Shown here piece after piece: positions 40,440 through 52,065 of a stretch of 64,000 nt of DNA (positions within the stretch are counted from its first letter, which is position 1; each line of letters begins with the position of its first letter). Both the position numbers and the translations under genes were made by a program. The notes below the pieces were generated by a model that was not told where the DNA came from, searched no databases, and was given only the letters and a program-made list of their open reading frames with translations. The DNA is from Pedococcus bigeumensis (GTDB taxonomy: Bacteria > Actinomycetota > Actinomycetes > Actinomycetales > Dermatophilaceae), in contig NZ_RCZM01000003.1 in assembly GCF_006438965.1 (NCBI RefSeq), positions 248,001-312,000 on the forward strand. Reading direction: 5' to 3'.

Positions 40440-41819
40440 GTGAGCAGAGGGGGTCGGAGCGCGGGAGCGGCGCGGAGCAGTGGGCGGGGTTCGGCGCAGA
40501 GCCGCGACATCCTGCGGCTGGCGGTTCCGGCATTCCTCGCGCTCGTGGCCGAGCCGCTGTTCCTGCTCGCCGACTCCGCGATCATCGGGCACCTCGGGAC
40601 CGCCCAGCTGGCGGGCCTCGGGGTCGCCAGTGCCACCCTGATCACGGCGGCCAACATCTTCGTGTTCCTCGCCTATGGCACCACCTCGATCGTCTCCCGC
40701 CAGATCGGGGCGGGCAGCGAGCGCGGCGCCCTCGAGGCGGGCATCGACGGCACCTGGCTCGCAGTCGGCCTCGGCGCCCTCACCTCCGTGGCCGTGGCCC
40801 TGGCCGCCGAACCGCTCTGCCGCGTCTTCGGCGCGTCCGACGACGCGATCGGGTATGCCGCGACGTACCTTCGCATCTCGGCCCTCGGCATCCCGGCGAT
40901 GCTGGTGGCGTTGGCCGCCACCGGTGTGCTCCGCGGGTTGCAGGACACCCGGACCCCGCTGGTGGCGTCAGTGGTCGGGTTCTCGTCCAACGTCGTGCTC
41001 AACCTGCTGTTCGTCTACGGGTTCGGTTGGGGCATCGCGGGATCCGCGTGGGGCACGGTCATCGCCCAGACTGGGATGGCGGTCGGGCTCGTGACCGTGC
41101 TGGTCCGGCATTCGCGTCGTGCCGGGGCAACTCTGCACGCGCACCCCGGACGGGTGCTGCGGGCCGCGCTGACCGGCATACCCCTGCTCGTGCGCACCCT
41201 CGCGCTGCGCGCGATCCTGCTCGTGACCACCTGGGTGGCCGCGGGTCTCGGTGACGTGCCGCTGGCTTCGCACCAGGTGGCGGCCACGGTCTGGAGCTTC
41301 CTCGCGTTCGCCCTCGACGCGCTGGCGATCGCCGCGCAGGCGCTCACGGGCAAGGCGCTTGGCGCCGGCGACGTGGCTGGGGCCCGCGCCGCGACCACCA
41401 CCATGATCCGGTGGGGTGTCTGGGGTGGAGCGGTGCTGGGGCTGCTGGTGCTGGCCATCCACTCGCTGCTGCCGGCCCTCTTCACCACCGACCCTGCGGT
41501 CCGCTCGGCCCTGTCCGCCGCGCTGATCGTGGTCGCACTGGGGCAACCGCTGGCGGGCTACGTCTTCGTCGTCGACGGCGTGCTGATCGGCGCCGGTGAC
41601 GGGCGATGGCTGGCCGGAGCCATGGCCGCGACCCTCGTGCTCTACCTGCCGTTGGCCATCTGGGTGCACGCCAGCAGTGACGACCTGTTGGCGCAGGGTG
41701 CACCCCGCGCGGTGGCCGTCCTGTGGGTCGTGTTCACCGCGTTCATGGCGATCCGCGCCTGCTTCTTCTGGTGGCGGGTCCGGGGCGATGCGTGGGCCGT
41801 GACCGGCGCCGCCCGCTGA
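40440..41819 (+). CDS. MATE family (DinF-like) efflux protein
   Basis: 459 residues, GTG start, twelve hydrophobic helices. The MATE N-lobe begins RDILRLAVPAFLALVAEPLFLLADSAIIGHLGTAQLAGLGVA; the second lobe includes VPLASHQVAATVWSFLAFALDALAIAAQALTGKALG. It uses a Na+ or H+ gradient to expel cationic compounds. In several actinobacteria a MATE gene lies between rplI and dnaB, so this is probably part of the ancestral interval. Confidence 0.92.
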   Translation: MSRGGRSAGAARSSGRGSAQSRDILRLAVPAFLALVAEPLFLLADSAIIGHLGTAQLAGLGVASATLITAANIFVFLAYGTTSIVSRQIGAGSERGALEAGIDGTWLAVGLGALTSVAVALAAEPLCRVFGASDDAIGYAATYLRISALGIPAMLVALAATGVLRGLQDTRTPLVASVVGFSSNVVLNLLFVYGFGWGIAGSAWGTVIAQTGMAVGLVTVLVRHSRRAGATLHAHPGRVLRAALTGIPLLVRTLALRAILLVTTWVAAGLGDVPLASHQVAATVWSFLAFALDALAIAAQALTGKALGAGDVAGARAATTTMIRWGVWGGAVLGLLVLAIHSLLPALFTTDPAVRSALSAALIVVALGQPLAGYVFVVDGVLIGAGDGRWLAGAMAATLVLYLPLAIWVHASSDDLLAQGAPRAVAVLWVVFTAFMAIRACFFWWRVRGDAWAVTGAAR

Positions 41820-41913
41820 TTCTTTCGCGTCCTTGCCCCCGGCTCGCCGGATGAGCGCAGCTCTGTGCACAGACCTCCCTACTTCTTCGCAGTGACCCGG
41901 TCAGTGCGCACTC

Positions 41914-41943
41914 GATCCAGTGTCTGTGCACAGACCCTGGATC
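41914..41943. terminator. Hairpin between convergent MATE and gamma-glutamyltransferase genes
   Basis: GATCCAG (41914-41920) pairs with CTGGATC (41937-41943) around the palindrome TCTGTGCACAGA. A second copy of that dodecamer lies at 41862-41873. It probably terminates both genes; the repeated palindrome might also be a protein site. Confidence 0.5.
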
Positions 41944-41974
41944 AGCGGGCGGGGGCAAACTGCGGGCAAGCGTG

Positions 41975-43501
41975 TCAGGCGGAGATGCGGGTGGCTGCCT
42001 CGCGCCGAGGGTCGCCCGCCGCGTCGAGAGTCCCGTCGGCGAGCCGTCGAGCGGCCCCGACCCCACCGAAGAACATCGACGTGGTGCCGTGCGAGAACGA
42101 CTGCAGCCCAAGGCCTTCCACGGCTGCCGACACGGAATCGTCGTCCTCGTGGTCGACGCGCGGCGAACCGTCGTCGAGGATCCGGACGTGCACCCGCGGG
42201 GCGTCGATCGCCTCCTGCATCGGCAGTCCTTCGAGGCAGTACCGGCCCAGCACCTGCATCAACGCCGTGGTGATCCGGTCCGCACCCGGGCTGCCGATGG
42301 CGAGCGCCCCGCCCGACGCGGAGCGGCCCACGGAGGGCGACATGTTGGACGCGAGCCGGGTGCCCGGCGCCAGGGCGTGCAGCCCCAACCGGTTGAGCTC
42401 GGGCTCGCCGAGGCAGTTGTTGAGCATCAGGCCCGTGCCGGGAACCGTTGCGCCGGAACCGTATCCGCTCGACGCCGTGATCGCGCAAATGTTGCCGTCG
42501 CTGTCGACGACCGAGACGTGCGCAGTCGACGACGAGGTCGGCAGGCTGGCCAGACCGTTGCGGTCGATCGCCTCCAGGAGCGCGTAGCCGTCCTCCTCGA
42601 GGTCGGTGGACAGGTCGTGCACCTGGTGCCGGTAGGACAGCACCCGCCGCTGGATGTCGATGATCCGCGACCAGTCCCAGCGCCCGGCCGCCAGCTCGCG
42701 CAGCAGCACCGTCAGCATCGGCCCACCCACCGACGGAGGTGGGTTCAGTGCGAGGTCCCACTCCCCCAGGGTGAGGCGCAGCGGCGTGCGGACCACCGCC
42801 CGGTATGCCGCGAGGTCGGCTGCAGTGACCAGGCCACCGCGGGCGTCGCTGTCCGCCGCGATGCGGGCGGCGAGGTCCCCGGTGTAGAGCGAGCGAGCCC
42901 CCTCGACGCCGATCTGCTCGAGGGTGTCGGCCAGGTCGGGGTTGGTCACCTCCTGGCCCGCAACGACGACGGCTCCGTCGGCTCCCCTCACCAACGGACG
43001 AGTGTGCTCGTCCCAGCCGAAGACCGATTCACCGGTGATGGCCAGGTAGCTCGCCGCGGCACCCCCGATGGCATAACCCGTCCGAGCCGCGAGGATGCTC
43101 GGCGCCAGCACCTCGCGCCACGGTGCCGCCCCGTGACGGTCGTGGGCGACGCCCAGGGCTGCGAAAGCGCCGGGCGTCGCGACCGAGCCGTGGCCGGCAT
43201 ACAGGGTCAGGCCGCCGCCGTAGGAGGTGTGCACCTCACGCAGCCCCGCGCCGAACCTTTCCGGGTCCTGGCCACGACCGGGCATCTCGACGTTGCCGTC
43301 GATCACCTCGGGATCCCCACCGGCCGGCCAGATGCTGACGAAGGCACCACCGGCCGCGGACACGATCCCCGGCTCGGTGGTCATCGCCGACACCATCGCC
43401 GCGATGGCCGCGTCCACCGCGTTGCCACCCGCAGCCGCTGCGGCAAGAGCTGCCTCGGCAGACGCCGGACCGGTGGCTGCGACGGCGACGCGTGGGCTCA
43501 T
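41975..43501 (-). CDS. Gamma-glutamyltransferase family protein
   Basis: 508 residues from ATG 43501. Large-subunit start AEAALAAAAAGGNAVDAAIAAMVSAMTTEPGIVSAAGGAF. The autoprocessing nucleophile Thr is in SSSTAHVSVVDSDGNICAITASSGYGSG, followed by GLMLNNCLGE and NMSPSVG. There is no signal peptide, so unlike secreted Ggt it should be cytosolic and may act on a gamma-glutamyl metabolite other than glutathione. The open frame extends upstream to 43987 but through the promoter and the divergent exporter gene. Confidence 0.9.
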   Translation of the reverse strand: MSPRVAVAATGPASAEAALAAAAAGGNAVDAAIAAMVSAMTTEPGIVSAAGGAFVSIWPAGGDPEVIDGNVEMPGRGQDPERFGAGLREVHTSYGGGLTLYAGHGSVATPGAFAALGVAHDRHGAAPWREVLAPSILAARTGYAIGGAAASYLAITGESVFGWDEHTRPLVRGADGAVVVAGQEVTNPDLADTLEQIGVEGARSLYTGDLAARIAADSDARGGLVTAADLAAYRAVVRTPLRLTLGEWDLALNPPPSVGGPMLTVLLRELAAGRWDWSRIIDIQRRVLSYRHQVHDLSTDLEEDGYALLEAIDRNGLASLPTSSSTAHVSVVDSDGNICAITASSGYGSGATVPGTGLMLNNCLGEPELNRLGLHALAPGTRLASNMSPSVGRSASGGALAIGSPGADRITTALMQVLGRYCLEGLPMQEAIDAPRVHVRILDDGSPRVDHEDDDSVSAAVEGLGLQSFSHGTTSMFFGGVGAARRLADGTLDAAGDPRREAATRISA

Positions 43502-43600
43502 GGGGTGATTGTGCCAACGACGGCGCTCGGACACATTCCGTGGCCGCGGCGGGCACCTGTCGGCGTAGCGTTGCCGCACCCCGACGAAAGGCCCAGCCAG

Positions 43601-44337
43601 ATGATCACCGCCGCACTGTTGGCTGTGGCGGCCTTGATCGTGGGCTTCTCCAAGACCTCGATCGGCGGCCTGGCCACGATCTCGGTCGCGATCTTCGCGA
43701 GCGTCATGCCGGCCAGGCAGTCCACGGCGGCGCTGCTCCTGATCCTGCTCATCGGTGACGTCTTTGCCGTGTGGCACTACCGGAGAGAGTGCGACTGGGG
43801 GGTCCTGCGCCGGCTGGTGCCGGCTGTCCTGCCCGGCCTGGCCTTGGGCGCGGCGTTTCTCGCCGTGGTCGATGACGCGCTCCTGCGGCACACCATCGGC
43901 GCGATGCTCCTCGTCCTCACCGCCGTGCAGCTGATCCTCACGACCCGCGGCGGCGCCTCCCGTGCGACCGTCCGGGCTCGCGCCCACTCCCGCCCTGCGG
44001 CCCTCGTCGCCGGGCTGGCCGCGGGTTTCGCGACGATGACCGCGAACGCCGCCGGTGGTGTGATGACCCTCTACTTCACGGCCCAGGGAGTGCGGAAGCT
44101 GCAGTTCCTCGGCACTGGCGCCTGCCTGTTCCTGGGGGTCAACCTCTGCAAGGTTCCCTTCAGCGCGGGCCTGGGGCTGTTCACGATGGACGCCGTGCGG
44201 AACGCGCTGCTCCTCGCGCCGCTCGTGCTCCTAGGCGCCTGGGTGGGGCTTCGCACGGCTGCCCGGTTGAGCCAGGCACGGTTCGACGCCGCGGTCCTCG
44301 TGGCCACCGGGATCGCGGCCGTGGCCCTGCTGGTGCG

Positions 44338-44341
<4 letters not shown>
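43601..44341 (+). CDS. TauE/SafE family anion exporter
   Basis: 246 residues, about eight hydrophobic helices. The N-lobe reads MITAALLAVAALIVGFSKTSIGGLATISVAIFASVMPARQSTAALLLILLIGDVFAVWHYRRECDW and the C-lobe GLAAGFATMTANAAGGVMTLYF, the duplicated TauE motif. These carriers move sulfite, sulfonates or organic acids. It is divergent from the gamma-glutamyltransferase, with 99 bases between, so the two may share regulation in sulfur metabolism. Its stop overlaps that of iolD. Confidence 0.88.
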
Positions 44342-46292
<1,951 letters not shown>

Positions 46293-46296
<4 letters not shown>

Positions 46297-47213
46297 CGAG
46301 TGCCTCCAAGGGGGAGTCGGGGGTCCACGGCCTGGTCGTCCCACGTGGCGCGGACCCAGGTGTGGGCAGGATCGTCGCAGATCAGCCACGCCCGCTCGGC
46401 ACCCGGACCAGCCATCACGTTGAGGTAGTAGAGGTCGTAGCCGGGGGCAGCCATGGCCGGCCCGTGCCAGCCGTGAGGGACGAGGACCACGTCCCCGGTG
46501 CGGACCTCCGCCAGGACGTCGATCGGCCGCTCATCGGTGCCGTAGACCCGTTGGTAGCCAACGGGATCCGCACCGTCGCGCGCCATCCCGCCGCGCGACA
46601 AACCACCCGACTCGACCTGCACCTCGAAGTAGTAGATCTCCTCGAGCTCGGTCTCGACACCCGGCCGCTCCTCGTCGTGCTTGTGGGGCGGGAAGGAGCT
46701 CCAGTTGCCCGCCGGGGTGACGACCTCGCAGGCGATGATCGAGTCGGCGACGAGGACCCCGGGGATGGCGAAGTTGCGCACCTCGCGGCTCGCCGTCCCC
46801 GCCCCCCGCAGCTCGACCGGCACCTCCGCGACGGGCAGGTGCCGGAACGACGGCGTGTGCGGCTCGCTCGCCCGCGCGGCGCAGACAGCCACCTTCGCCG
46901 GTCCACCGGTGGCGGTGACGGACAGGCCTCGGCCGCTCGCGACATACGCCACGTCGGTCGCACCGGCGAAGACCGAGCGGCGACCGGCGAGCTGGGCGCG
47001 GTCCCCATCGGACTCGACCAGGACGGAACCTGACAGGGGGACGACGACGTGCTCCCAGTCGCCGGCCGCGACCCCCCGGCTCTGGCCTTCCGCGAGCGAC
47101 GCGACGAGCAGGCCGGTGTGCTGCCAGCCGTCGGTCGCTGAGTCGACGACGACGTCCCAGCCGCCGCGACCCGAAGAGCCCAGGGGCAGCACCCAGCGCC
47201 CGTTGTCGTTCAC
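46293..47213 (-). CDS. iolB: 5-deoxy-glucuronate isomerase IolB
   Basis: 306 residues. A double cupin with metal-site residues in NWSSFPPHKHDEE and ELEEIYYFEV, and the second cupin GDVVLVPHGWHGPAMAAPGYDLYYLNVMAGP. It converts 5-deoxy-glucuronate to 2-deoxy-5-keto-gluconate. Overlaps both the aldolase and iolD by four bases. Confidence 0.95.
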
Positions 47214-48106
47214 CGGCCCACCCCGTGGACCAGCTCACCGGCGATGTCGACGGCCGCCGCCACGTCGTCGTCGGGCGGGTAGAGCAACGCACGACCGACG
47301 ACCAGGCCACGCACCGGCGGCAGTTCGAGGGCGTGTCCCCACGAGGCATACGTGTCGTGCGGATCTCCCTGCGGGTCACCGCCGAGGAGCAGGGTCGGCA
47401 GGGTGGTCGCGTCCATGACCCGGTCGAGCTCGTCGACGACGGGCAGCTTGAGCCACGTGTACGCGCTCGAGGCCCCCAGACCGGAGGCGATGTGGATCGA
47501 CTTGATGGTGGAGTCCGGGTCGAGCAGGTTGACGATCCGCCCGTCCCGGCGCGTCGACAGGAAGGGCTCGACCATCGCCATCAGGCCGTGCTCGGCCAGC
47601 TCGGTCACCGCCCGGGCGCTGGCCTCGAGGGTGGCCGCGGTGCCCGCGTCGTCCAGGGCGATCCGGGTGAGCATCTTGCCGCCGTCCAGTCCGTTGGCGG
47701 CAAGGTCTGCGGCACGGTATGCCGTGAACCGGTCGTCGAGCTCGAAGGTCGCCCCCTGCAGCCCGCCCCGGTTCATCGAGCCGATGGCGACCTTTCCCTC
47801 GAGGGCGCCCAGCAGCAGCAGGTCGTCGAGGATGTCGGGGGTTCCGAGCACTCCGTCGACCCCCGGCCGCGAGACCGCGGTGACGAGCCGGTCCAGCAGG
47901 TCGCTACGACTGGCCATCGCCGTGCTGTCCCCGCGAACCCCCAGAGCACCGCGGGCAGGGTGGTCGGCCGCCACGATGAGCAGTCGGCCGTCCTGGCCGA
48001 GGAGGTCCCGGCGGGTGCGCGCCTGCCAGGCGTTGCCGATGCGGTGTGGCTCCCGGGCCCGGATCTCGGTCAGGTCCGCGACGGCCAGCGGGCTGCCTGC
48101 GCTCAT
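47210..48106 (-). CDS. Cgl0159-like (beta/alpha)8 aldolase of the inositol pathway
   Basis: 298 residues from ATG 48106. Motifs LLIVAADHPARGALG, EGKVAIGSMNRGGLQGATFELDDRFTAY, GGKMLTRIALDD and YTWLKLPVV are typical of the Corynebacterium glutamicum Cgl0159 family found in iol clusters in place of IolJ. It probably cleaves 2-deoxy-5-keto-gluconate-6-phosphate to dihydroxyacetone phosphate and malonate semialdehyde. Overlaps iolC and iolB by four bases each. Confidence 0.9.
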   Translation of the reverse strand: MSAGSPLAVADLTEIRAREPHRIGNAWQARTRRDLLGQDGRLLIVAADHPARGALGVRGDSTAMASRSDLLDRLVTAVSRPGVDGVLGTPDILDDLLLLGALEGKVAIGSMNRGGLQGATFELDDRFTAYRAADLAANGLDGGKMLTRIALDDAGTAATLEASARAVTELAEHGLMAMVEPFLSTRRDGRIVNLLDPDSTIKSIHIASGLGASSAYTWLKLPVVDELDRVMDATTLPTLLLGGDPQGDPHDTYASWGHALELPPVRGLVVGRALLYPPDDDVAAAVDIAGELVHGVGR

Positions 48107-49110
48107 CGCGCGTCCCCCGTACCTGTGGAGAGGCGGTGTCGGGCCAGGGTTTCCTCGACCTCTCGCTCGGTGGGCATGGCGGTCGAGCACTCGAGCTTGG
48201 ACGCGACGATGGCGCCCGCCACGTTGGCGAACTCGAGGGTCCGGCGCAGGTCCCAGCCCTGGAGGAGCCCGTGGCACAGCGCTCCTCCGAAGGCGTCGCC
48301 GGCTCCCAGCCCGTTGACGACCTGGATCGGGAAGGTCGCCACCTCGACCCGCTCGTCCCGGGTCGCCGCGAGCACACCCTTCGGTCCCTGCTTGACGATG
48401 GCGAGCTCCACCCCACGCTCGAGCAGGGCATCAGCGGCGCGGTGCGGCTCGAGCTCCCCGACGGCCATCTCGCACTCCTCGCGGTTGCCGACCGCCACGC
48501 TGACGTGTTCGAGGGCCCTGCCGACCTGCTCGCTGGCCTCCTCGGGGCTCTGCCAGAACATGGGGCGGTAGTCGAGGTCGAGGATGGTGTGCTCGCGCCG
48601 CCCACGGGCCTGCCAGGCCGCGAAGTGCGCGCTGCGGCTCGGCTCCTGGGAGAGTCCGGTGACCGTGGACCAGTAGATGCGGGCAGCGGCGATGGCTTCG
48701 GTGGGGAGCTCCTCCGCCTCGATCATCAGGTCGGGAGCGATCGGGTACCGGTAGAAGTAGAGCGGGAAGTCGTCCGGGGGGAACACCTCGCAGAAGGTGA
48801 CCGGCGTCGGCGGCCCCGCGACCGCACTCACGAACGAGTCGTCGACGCCGAACCCGCGCAGCGCCTGGTGCACGAACCGGCCGAAGGCGTCCTCACCCGT
48901 GCGGGTGACCAGGGCGACGCGGTGGTCGTAGCGCGCGGTCGCCACCGCGACGTTGGTGGCGCTGCCCCCGAGGAACTTCTCGAAGGTGCGCACGTCCTCC
49001 AGGCCGACGCCGTGCTGGAGGGGGTAGATGTCGACCCCCGTGCGGCCGATCACCACGACGTCGTATGCCGCGTGGTCCCCCTGGGCGTGCGGGTCCGAGG
49101 TGGTGTCCAC
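48103..49110 (-). CDS. iolC: 5-dehydro-2-deoxygluconokinase IolC
   Basis: 335 residues from GTG 49110. PfkB fold: YDVVVIGRTGVDIYPLQHGVGL, FLGGSATNVAVATAR and the catalytic C-terminal motif NGLGAGDAFGGALCHGLLQGW. It phosphorylates 2-deoxy-5-keto-gluconate at C6 with ATP. Its end overlaps the aldolase start; iolE ends just before its start codon. Confidence 0.94.
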   Translation of the reverse strand: MDTTSDPHAQGDHAAYDVVVIGRTGVDIYPLQHGVGLEDVRTFEKFLGGSATNVAVATARYDHRVALVTRTGEDAFGRFVHQALRGFGVDDSFVSAVAGPPTPVTFCEVFPPDDFPLYFYRYPIAPDLMIEAEELPTEAIAAARIYWSTVTGLSQEPSRSAHFAAWQARGRREHTILDLDYRPMFWQSPEEASEQVGRALEHVSVAVGNREECEMAVGELEPHRAADALLERGVELAIVKQGPKGVLAATRDERVEVATFPIQVVNGLGAGDAFGGALCHGLLQGWDLRRTLEFANVAGAIVASKLECSTAMPTEREVEETLARHRLSTGTGDAR

Positions 49111-49111
49111 G

Positions 49112-50017
49112 TCAGATCCCCACGCCGGAGTGCTGGGCCGCGAGGGCCAACAGGTAGTAGTAGCTGGTCCGGACGTCGGCCACCGGACCCTCGTCGTCGT
49201 CCATCGGCGGGCCGGGCAGGATGGTGTCCTGCTCCAGGACGTACCAGCCGGCATACCCGGCATCCTCCAGCGCCCCCACGATGGCGGCGATGTCTACGTC
49301 GCCCTGACCGAGCGGCACGTACATTCCGGCGGCCACGCCTTCGGTGTAGGACAGATCCCCTGACTGCACCCGGCGCGCCACGTCCAGCCGGACGTCCTTG
49401 AGGTGGGCGTGGGCGATCCGGCCCGGGTGCTCACGGGCGATCCGGACCGGGTCACCGCCCCCGATGAGCAGGTGGCCGGTGTCGAGACAGAGGCCGATGG
49501 AGCTGCCGGTGAGGACCCGTTCGGTCTCCTCGCCGCTTTCCACCATGGTGCCGACGTGCGGGTGGAGGGTGGCCGTGAGCCCGCGCGCTGCGGCGGCCGC
49601 GGCCAGCCGGTCGAGGTTCGCGAGCAGGGTGACCCAACCACCGTCGTCGAGATCGGGACGTCGGTCGTAGCCCTCGCGTCCCGTCGCCGCGGCAAGGACG
49701 ACCGTCGACGCCTCCGCCGCCACGAGTCCCTCCATGGCGGCCTCGACCTCGGGCAGCGGGTCGTGGGCCGGGTCATGGAGCACAACCGGGACGAACTGGC
49801 CGACCGCCTGCAGGCCGTGCTCGCGCAGCGTCTGAGCCTTGTCCTCGGGTGCATCGGGCAGGAAGCCGTCGGGTCCGAACTCCGTTGCGGCGACACCGAG
49901 CTCGTTCATCTGCGCGAGAACGGTGCCGGCTGCGAGCTGGTGACCCCAGCCAGGCACCTCGCAGACCCCCCAGGAGATGGGCGCCGCCGCAATGCGGTCG
50001 GAGAGGGGAGAGAACAT
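49112..50017 (-). CDS. iolE: Inosose dehydratase-like TIM-barrel protein IolE
   Basis: 301 residues from ATG 50017. IAAAPISWGVCEVPGWGHQL is the characteristic start of IolE, with later metal-site segments LHPHVGTMVE, LCLDTGHLLIGGGDP, AHAHLKDVR and GWYVLEQDT. It dehydrates 2-keto-myo-inositol to the trihydroxycyclohexane dione acted on by IolD. Its start codon is one base from the iolG stop codon. Confidence 0.92.
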   Translation of the reverse strand: MFSPLSDRIAAAPISWGVCEVPGWGHQLAAGTVLAQMNELGVAATEFGPDGFLPDAPEDKAQTLREHGLQAVGQFVPVVLHDPAHDPLPEVEAAMEGLVAAEASTVVLAAATGREGYDRRPDLDDGGWVTLLANLDRLAAAAAARGLTATLHPHVGTMVESGEETERVLTGSSIGLCLDTGHLLIGGGDPVRIAREHPGRIAHAHLKDVRLDVARRVQSGDLSYTEGVAAGMYVPLGQGDVDIAAIVGALEDAGYAGWYVLEQDTILPGPPMDDDEGPVADVRTSYYYLLALAAQHSGVGI

Positions 50018-50018
50018 G

Positions 50019-51032
50019 TCAGCCGCCCTTGATCTCGGAGAGGTCGACCGGGCGCCGCTCGGACCGCGACAGCTCGCAGGCCTCAGCGGTGCGGAAGGCC
50101 TGAAGCGCATCGTCCACCGTGCACGGGCTCGGGATGGTGCCGGCCGCGACCTCGAAGAACGCCGTGAGCTCGGCGCGGTAGGCCGGCAGGAACCGCTCCA
50201 TGAACGACCACTTCTGCGGACCGTGCGGGAACTCGACGCCGGCCTCCATGGAGCGCAGGGCGAGCGAGTCGTCGAGCCCTACGGCCACCGCGCCCTTCTC
50301 ACCCATCACCTCCATGCGCACGTCGTGACCGCCGCCGTTGTACCGGGTGGACGAGACCGTGACGAGCGTGCCGTCGTCCAGCGTCAGGATCGCCGCACCG
50401 GTGTCGATGTCACCCGCCTCGGTGAAGAAGGGGGCTCCCTTGTTGGCGCCGGTGGCATAGACCGAGGCCACCTCGCGGCCGGTGACGAACCGGATGATGT
50501 CGAAGTCGTGGATGTTGCAGTCCCGGAAGATCCCACCGCTGGTGGGGACGTACGCGGCGTGCGGCGGCGCCTGGTCGTGGGTGAGGGCGCGGATGCTGTG
50601 GATGAAGCCCAGCTCACCGGACTCGACCGCGGCCTTGGCATTTCGGTAGCCGACGTCGAAACGACGCTGGAACCCGACGTGGACGGGCACGTCCGTGTGG
50701 GTGGCGAGGTGGGCCAGCTCGATCGTCTCGTCCAGGGTCGCGGCCACCGGCTTCTCGCAGAAGGTCGCGATGCCGGCTTCGATCCCTTTGCGCAGGAGCG
50801 GGGCATGGCCGGGGGTCGCGGTGGCGATGACGAGTCCGTCGATCCCTGACTGCAGCAGCGCTTCCGCGTCAGCAGCGAACTCGAGGCCTTGGTCGGCCGC
50901 CACCCGCTGGGCCTGCTCCGTGTTGGCGTCCGTGACGACGACCTGCTCGACGGCATCCAGCCCCCTGAGGGTCTCGGCATGGAAGGCTCCGATCCGCCCC
51001 ACCCCAACCAGCCCAATGCGCATGTCCGCCAT
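50019..51032 (-). CDS. iolG: myo-Inositol 2-dehydrogenase IolG
   Basis: 337 residues. Gfo/Idh/MocA fold: Rossmann motif IGLVGVGRIGAFHAETL, the FCEKPVAATLDET segment with the catalytic Lys, and the active-site region GIFRDCNIHDFDIIRF with Asp and His. It oxidises myo-inositol to 2-keto-inositol with NAD+. First gene of the six-gene catabolic operon, divergent from the GntR regulator. Confidence 0.94.
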   Translation of the reverse strand: MADMRIGLVGVGRIGAFHAETLRGLDAVEQVVVTDANTEQAQRVAADQGLEFAADAEALLQSGIDGLVIATATPGHAPLLRKGIEAGIATFCEKPVAATLDETIELAHLATHTDVPVHVGFQRRFDVGYRNAKAAVESGELGFIHSIRALTHDQAPPHAAYVPTSGGIFRDCNIHDFDIIRFVTGREVASVYATGANKGAPFFTEAGDIDTGAAILTLDDGTLVTVSSTRYNGGGHDVRMEVMGEKGAVAVGLDDSLALRSMEAGVEFPHGPQKWSFMERFLPAYRAELTAFFEVAAGTIPSPCTVDDALQAFRTAEACELSRSERRPVDLSEIKGG

Positions 51033-51142
51033 CCGTTCCTACCGTTGTCCCGGAGGCGCCGAGAACGGTCCGCGCGGGATGCGTGGACCGTTGCCTTCCG
51101 TCGGCGCCAACACTGCTCTTCCGCCATCCGCCTGTCAACCAA

Positions 51143-51154
51143 ATGTCAGGACAT
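51143..51154. promoter_or_regulatory. Putative GntR operator in the iolG-gntR intergenic region
   Basis: Palindrome ATGTC-AG-GACAT in the 174-base divergent gap, 64 bases before the regulator's GTG and 111 bases before iolG. Half-sites fit the GT...AC symmetry of GntR-type operators. Function inferred from position. Confidence 0.45.
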
Positions 51155-51206
51155 TCTCACGTCCGCAGGTCCTCACCACATGTCGAGACAGGGTTACAGT
51201 GCACTC

Positions 51207-51944
51207 GTGGCCAAACAACTCGCCGTGACGATCGACCGGTCCTCACCGGTGCCGCTGTACCACCAGCTCGCCCAGCAGCTGAGCGGCGCCGTCAACAGCG
51301 GCGAGCTCCAGCCGGGAGACCCCTTCGAGAACGAGGTCGCGCTCGGGGAACGCCTCAGCCTCTCCCGGCCGACCGTGCGCCGTGCCATCCAGGAGCTCGT
51401 GGACCAAGGACTGCTCCTGCGTCGCCGCGGGCTCGGCACGACAGTGGCGGCGCGGAAGGTGCATCGCCGGGCCGAGCTGACCAGCCTGTGGGATGACCTG
51501 GCCAGGGACGGTGGCCACCCCGCGACCCGCGTACTCGCCCATGAGCTCGTCGAGGACGAGCAGGTCGCGCTGGCACTCGACCTGCCAGCCACCACGGTCT
51601 TCCTCTCCGTGGTGCGGCTGCGCAGCTCGGGCGCGACACCCTTGGCGGTGATGCAGAACTGGTTGCCCCCGGGGCTGAACGACCTCAGTCGGGAGGACCT
51701 CGAGGAGCGCGGCCTGTACGCCCTGCTGCGCGAGCGAGGTGTCCGCCCCGTCGTCGCCCACCAGCGCATCGGCGCCCGGATGCCCACCTCCGCCGAGCGT
51801 CGCCACCTGGCGATCCGAGGGAGCGAACCGGTCCTCACGATGACGCGCAGCGCGTTCGACGCAGAGGGCCGACCCGTGGAGTACGGCGACCACTGCTACA
51901 CGGCGTCGGCCTACAGCATCGACGTCCAGATCGACGAGCGCTGA
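51207..51944 (+). CDS. GntR/HutC family regulator, probable iol repressor
   Basis: 245 residues from GTG 51207 (ATG 51180 would add nine residues). N-terminal winged helix VPLYHQLAQQLSGAVNSGELQPGDPFENEVALGERLSLSRPTVRRAIQELVDQGLLLRRRGLGTTV, followed by a UTRA ligand domain (TRVLAHELVEDEQVALALDLPATTVFLSVVRLRSSGATPLAVMQNWLP...PVEYGDHCYTASAYSIDVQI). Divergent from iolG, so it is expected to repress the inositol genes until an inositol intermediate binds. Confidence 0.88.
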   Translation: MAKQLAVTIDRSSPVPLYHQLAQQLSGAVNSGELQPGDPFENEVALGERLSLSRPTVRRAIQELVDQGLLLRRRGLGTTVAARKVHRRAELTSLWDDLARDGGHPATRVLAHELVEDEQVALALDLPATTVFLSVVRLRSSGATPLAVMQNWLPPGLNDLSREDLEERGLYALLRERGVRPVVAHQRIGARMPTSAERRHLAIRGSEPVLTMTRSAFDAEGRPVEYGDHCYTASAYSIDVQIDER

Positions 51945-52065
51945 CCAACCCCGAGAGGTGGCCCCCACCTGGTGAGCAACGACCAGGGCTTCAGCCTCCC
52001 CTGCTTGACCAAAGACCCCGGGGTTCGGCCGCCCGCCGCGTGGGCGGACGACCGTCCCCGCTGAC

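Noticed and set aside
47225-49401. Long plus-strand frames opposite the iol genes
   Set aside because: The iol products are unmistakable on the minus strand and overlap in coupled fashion.
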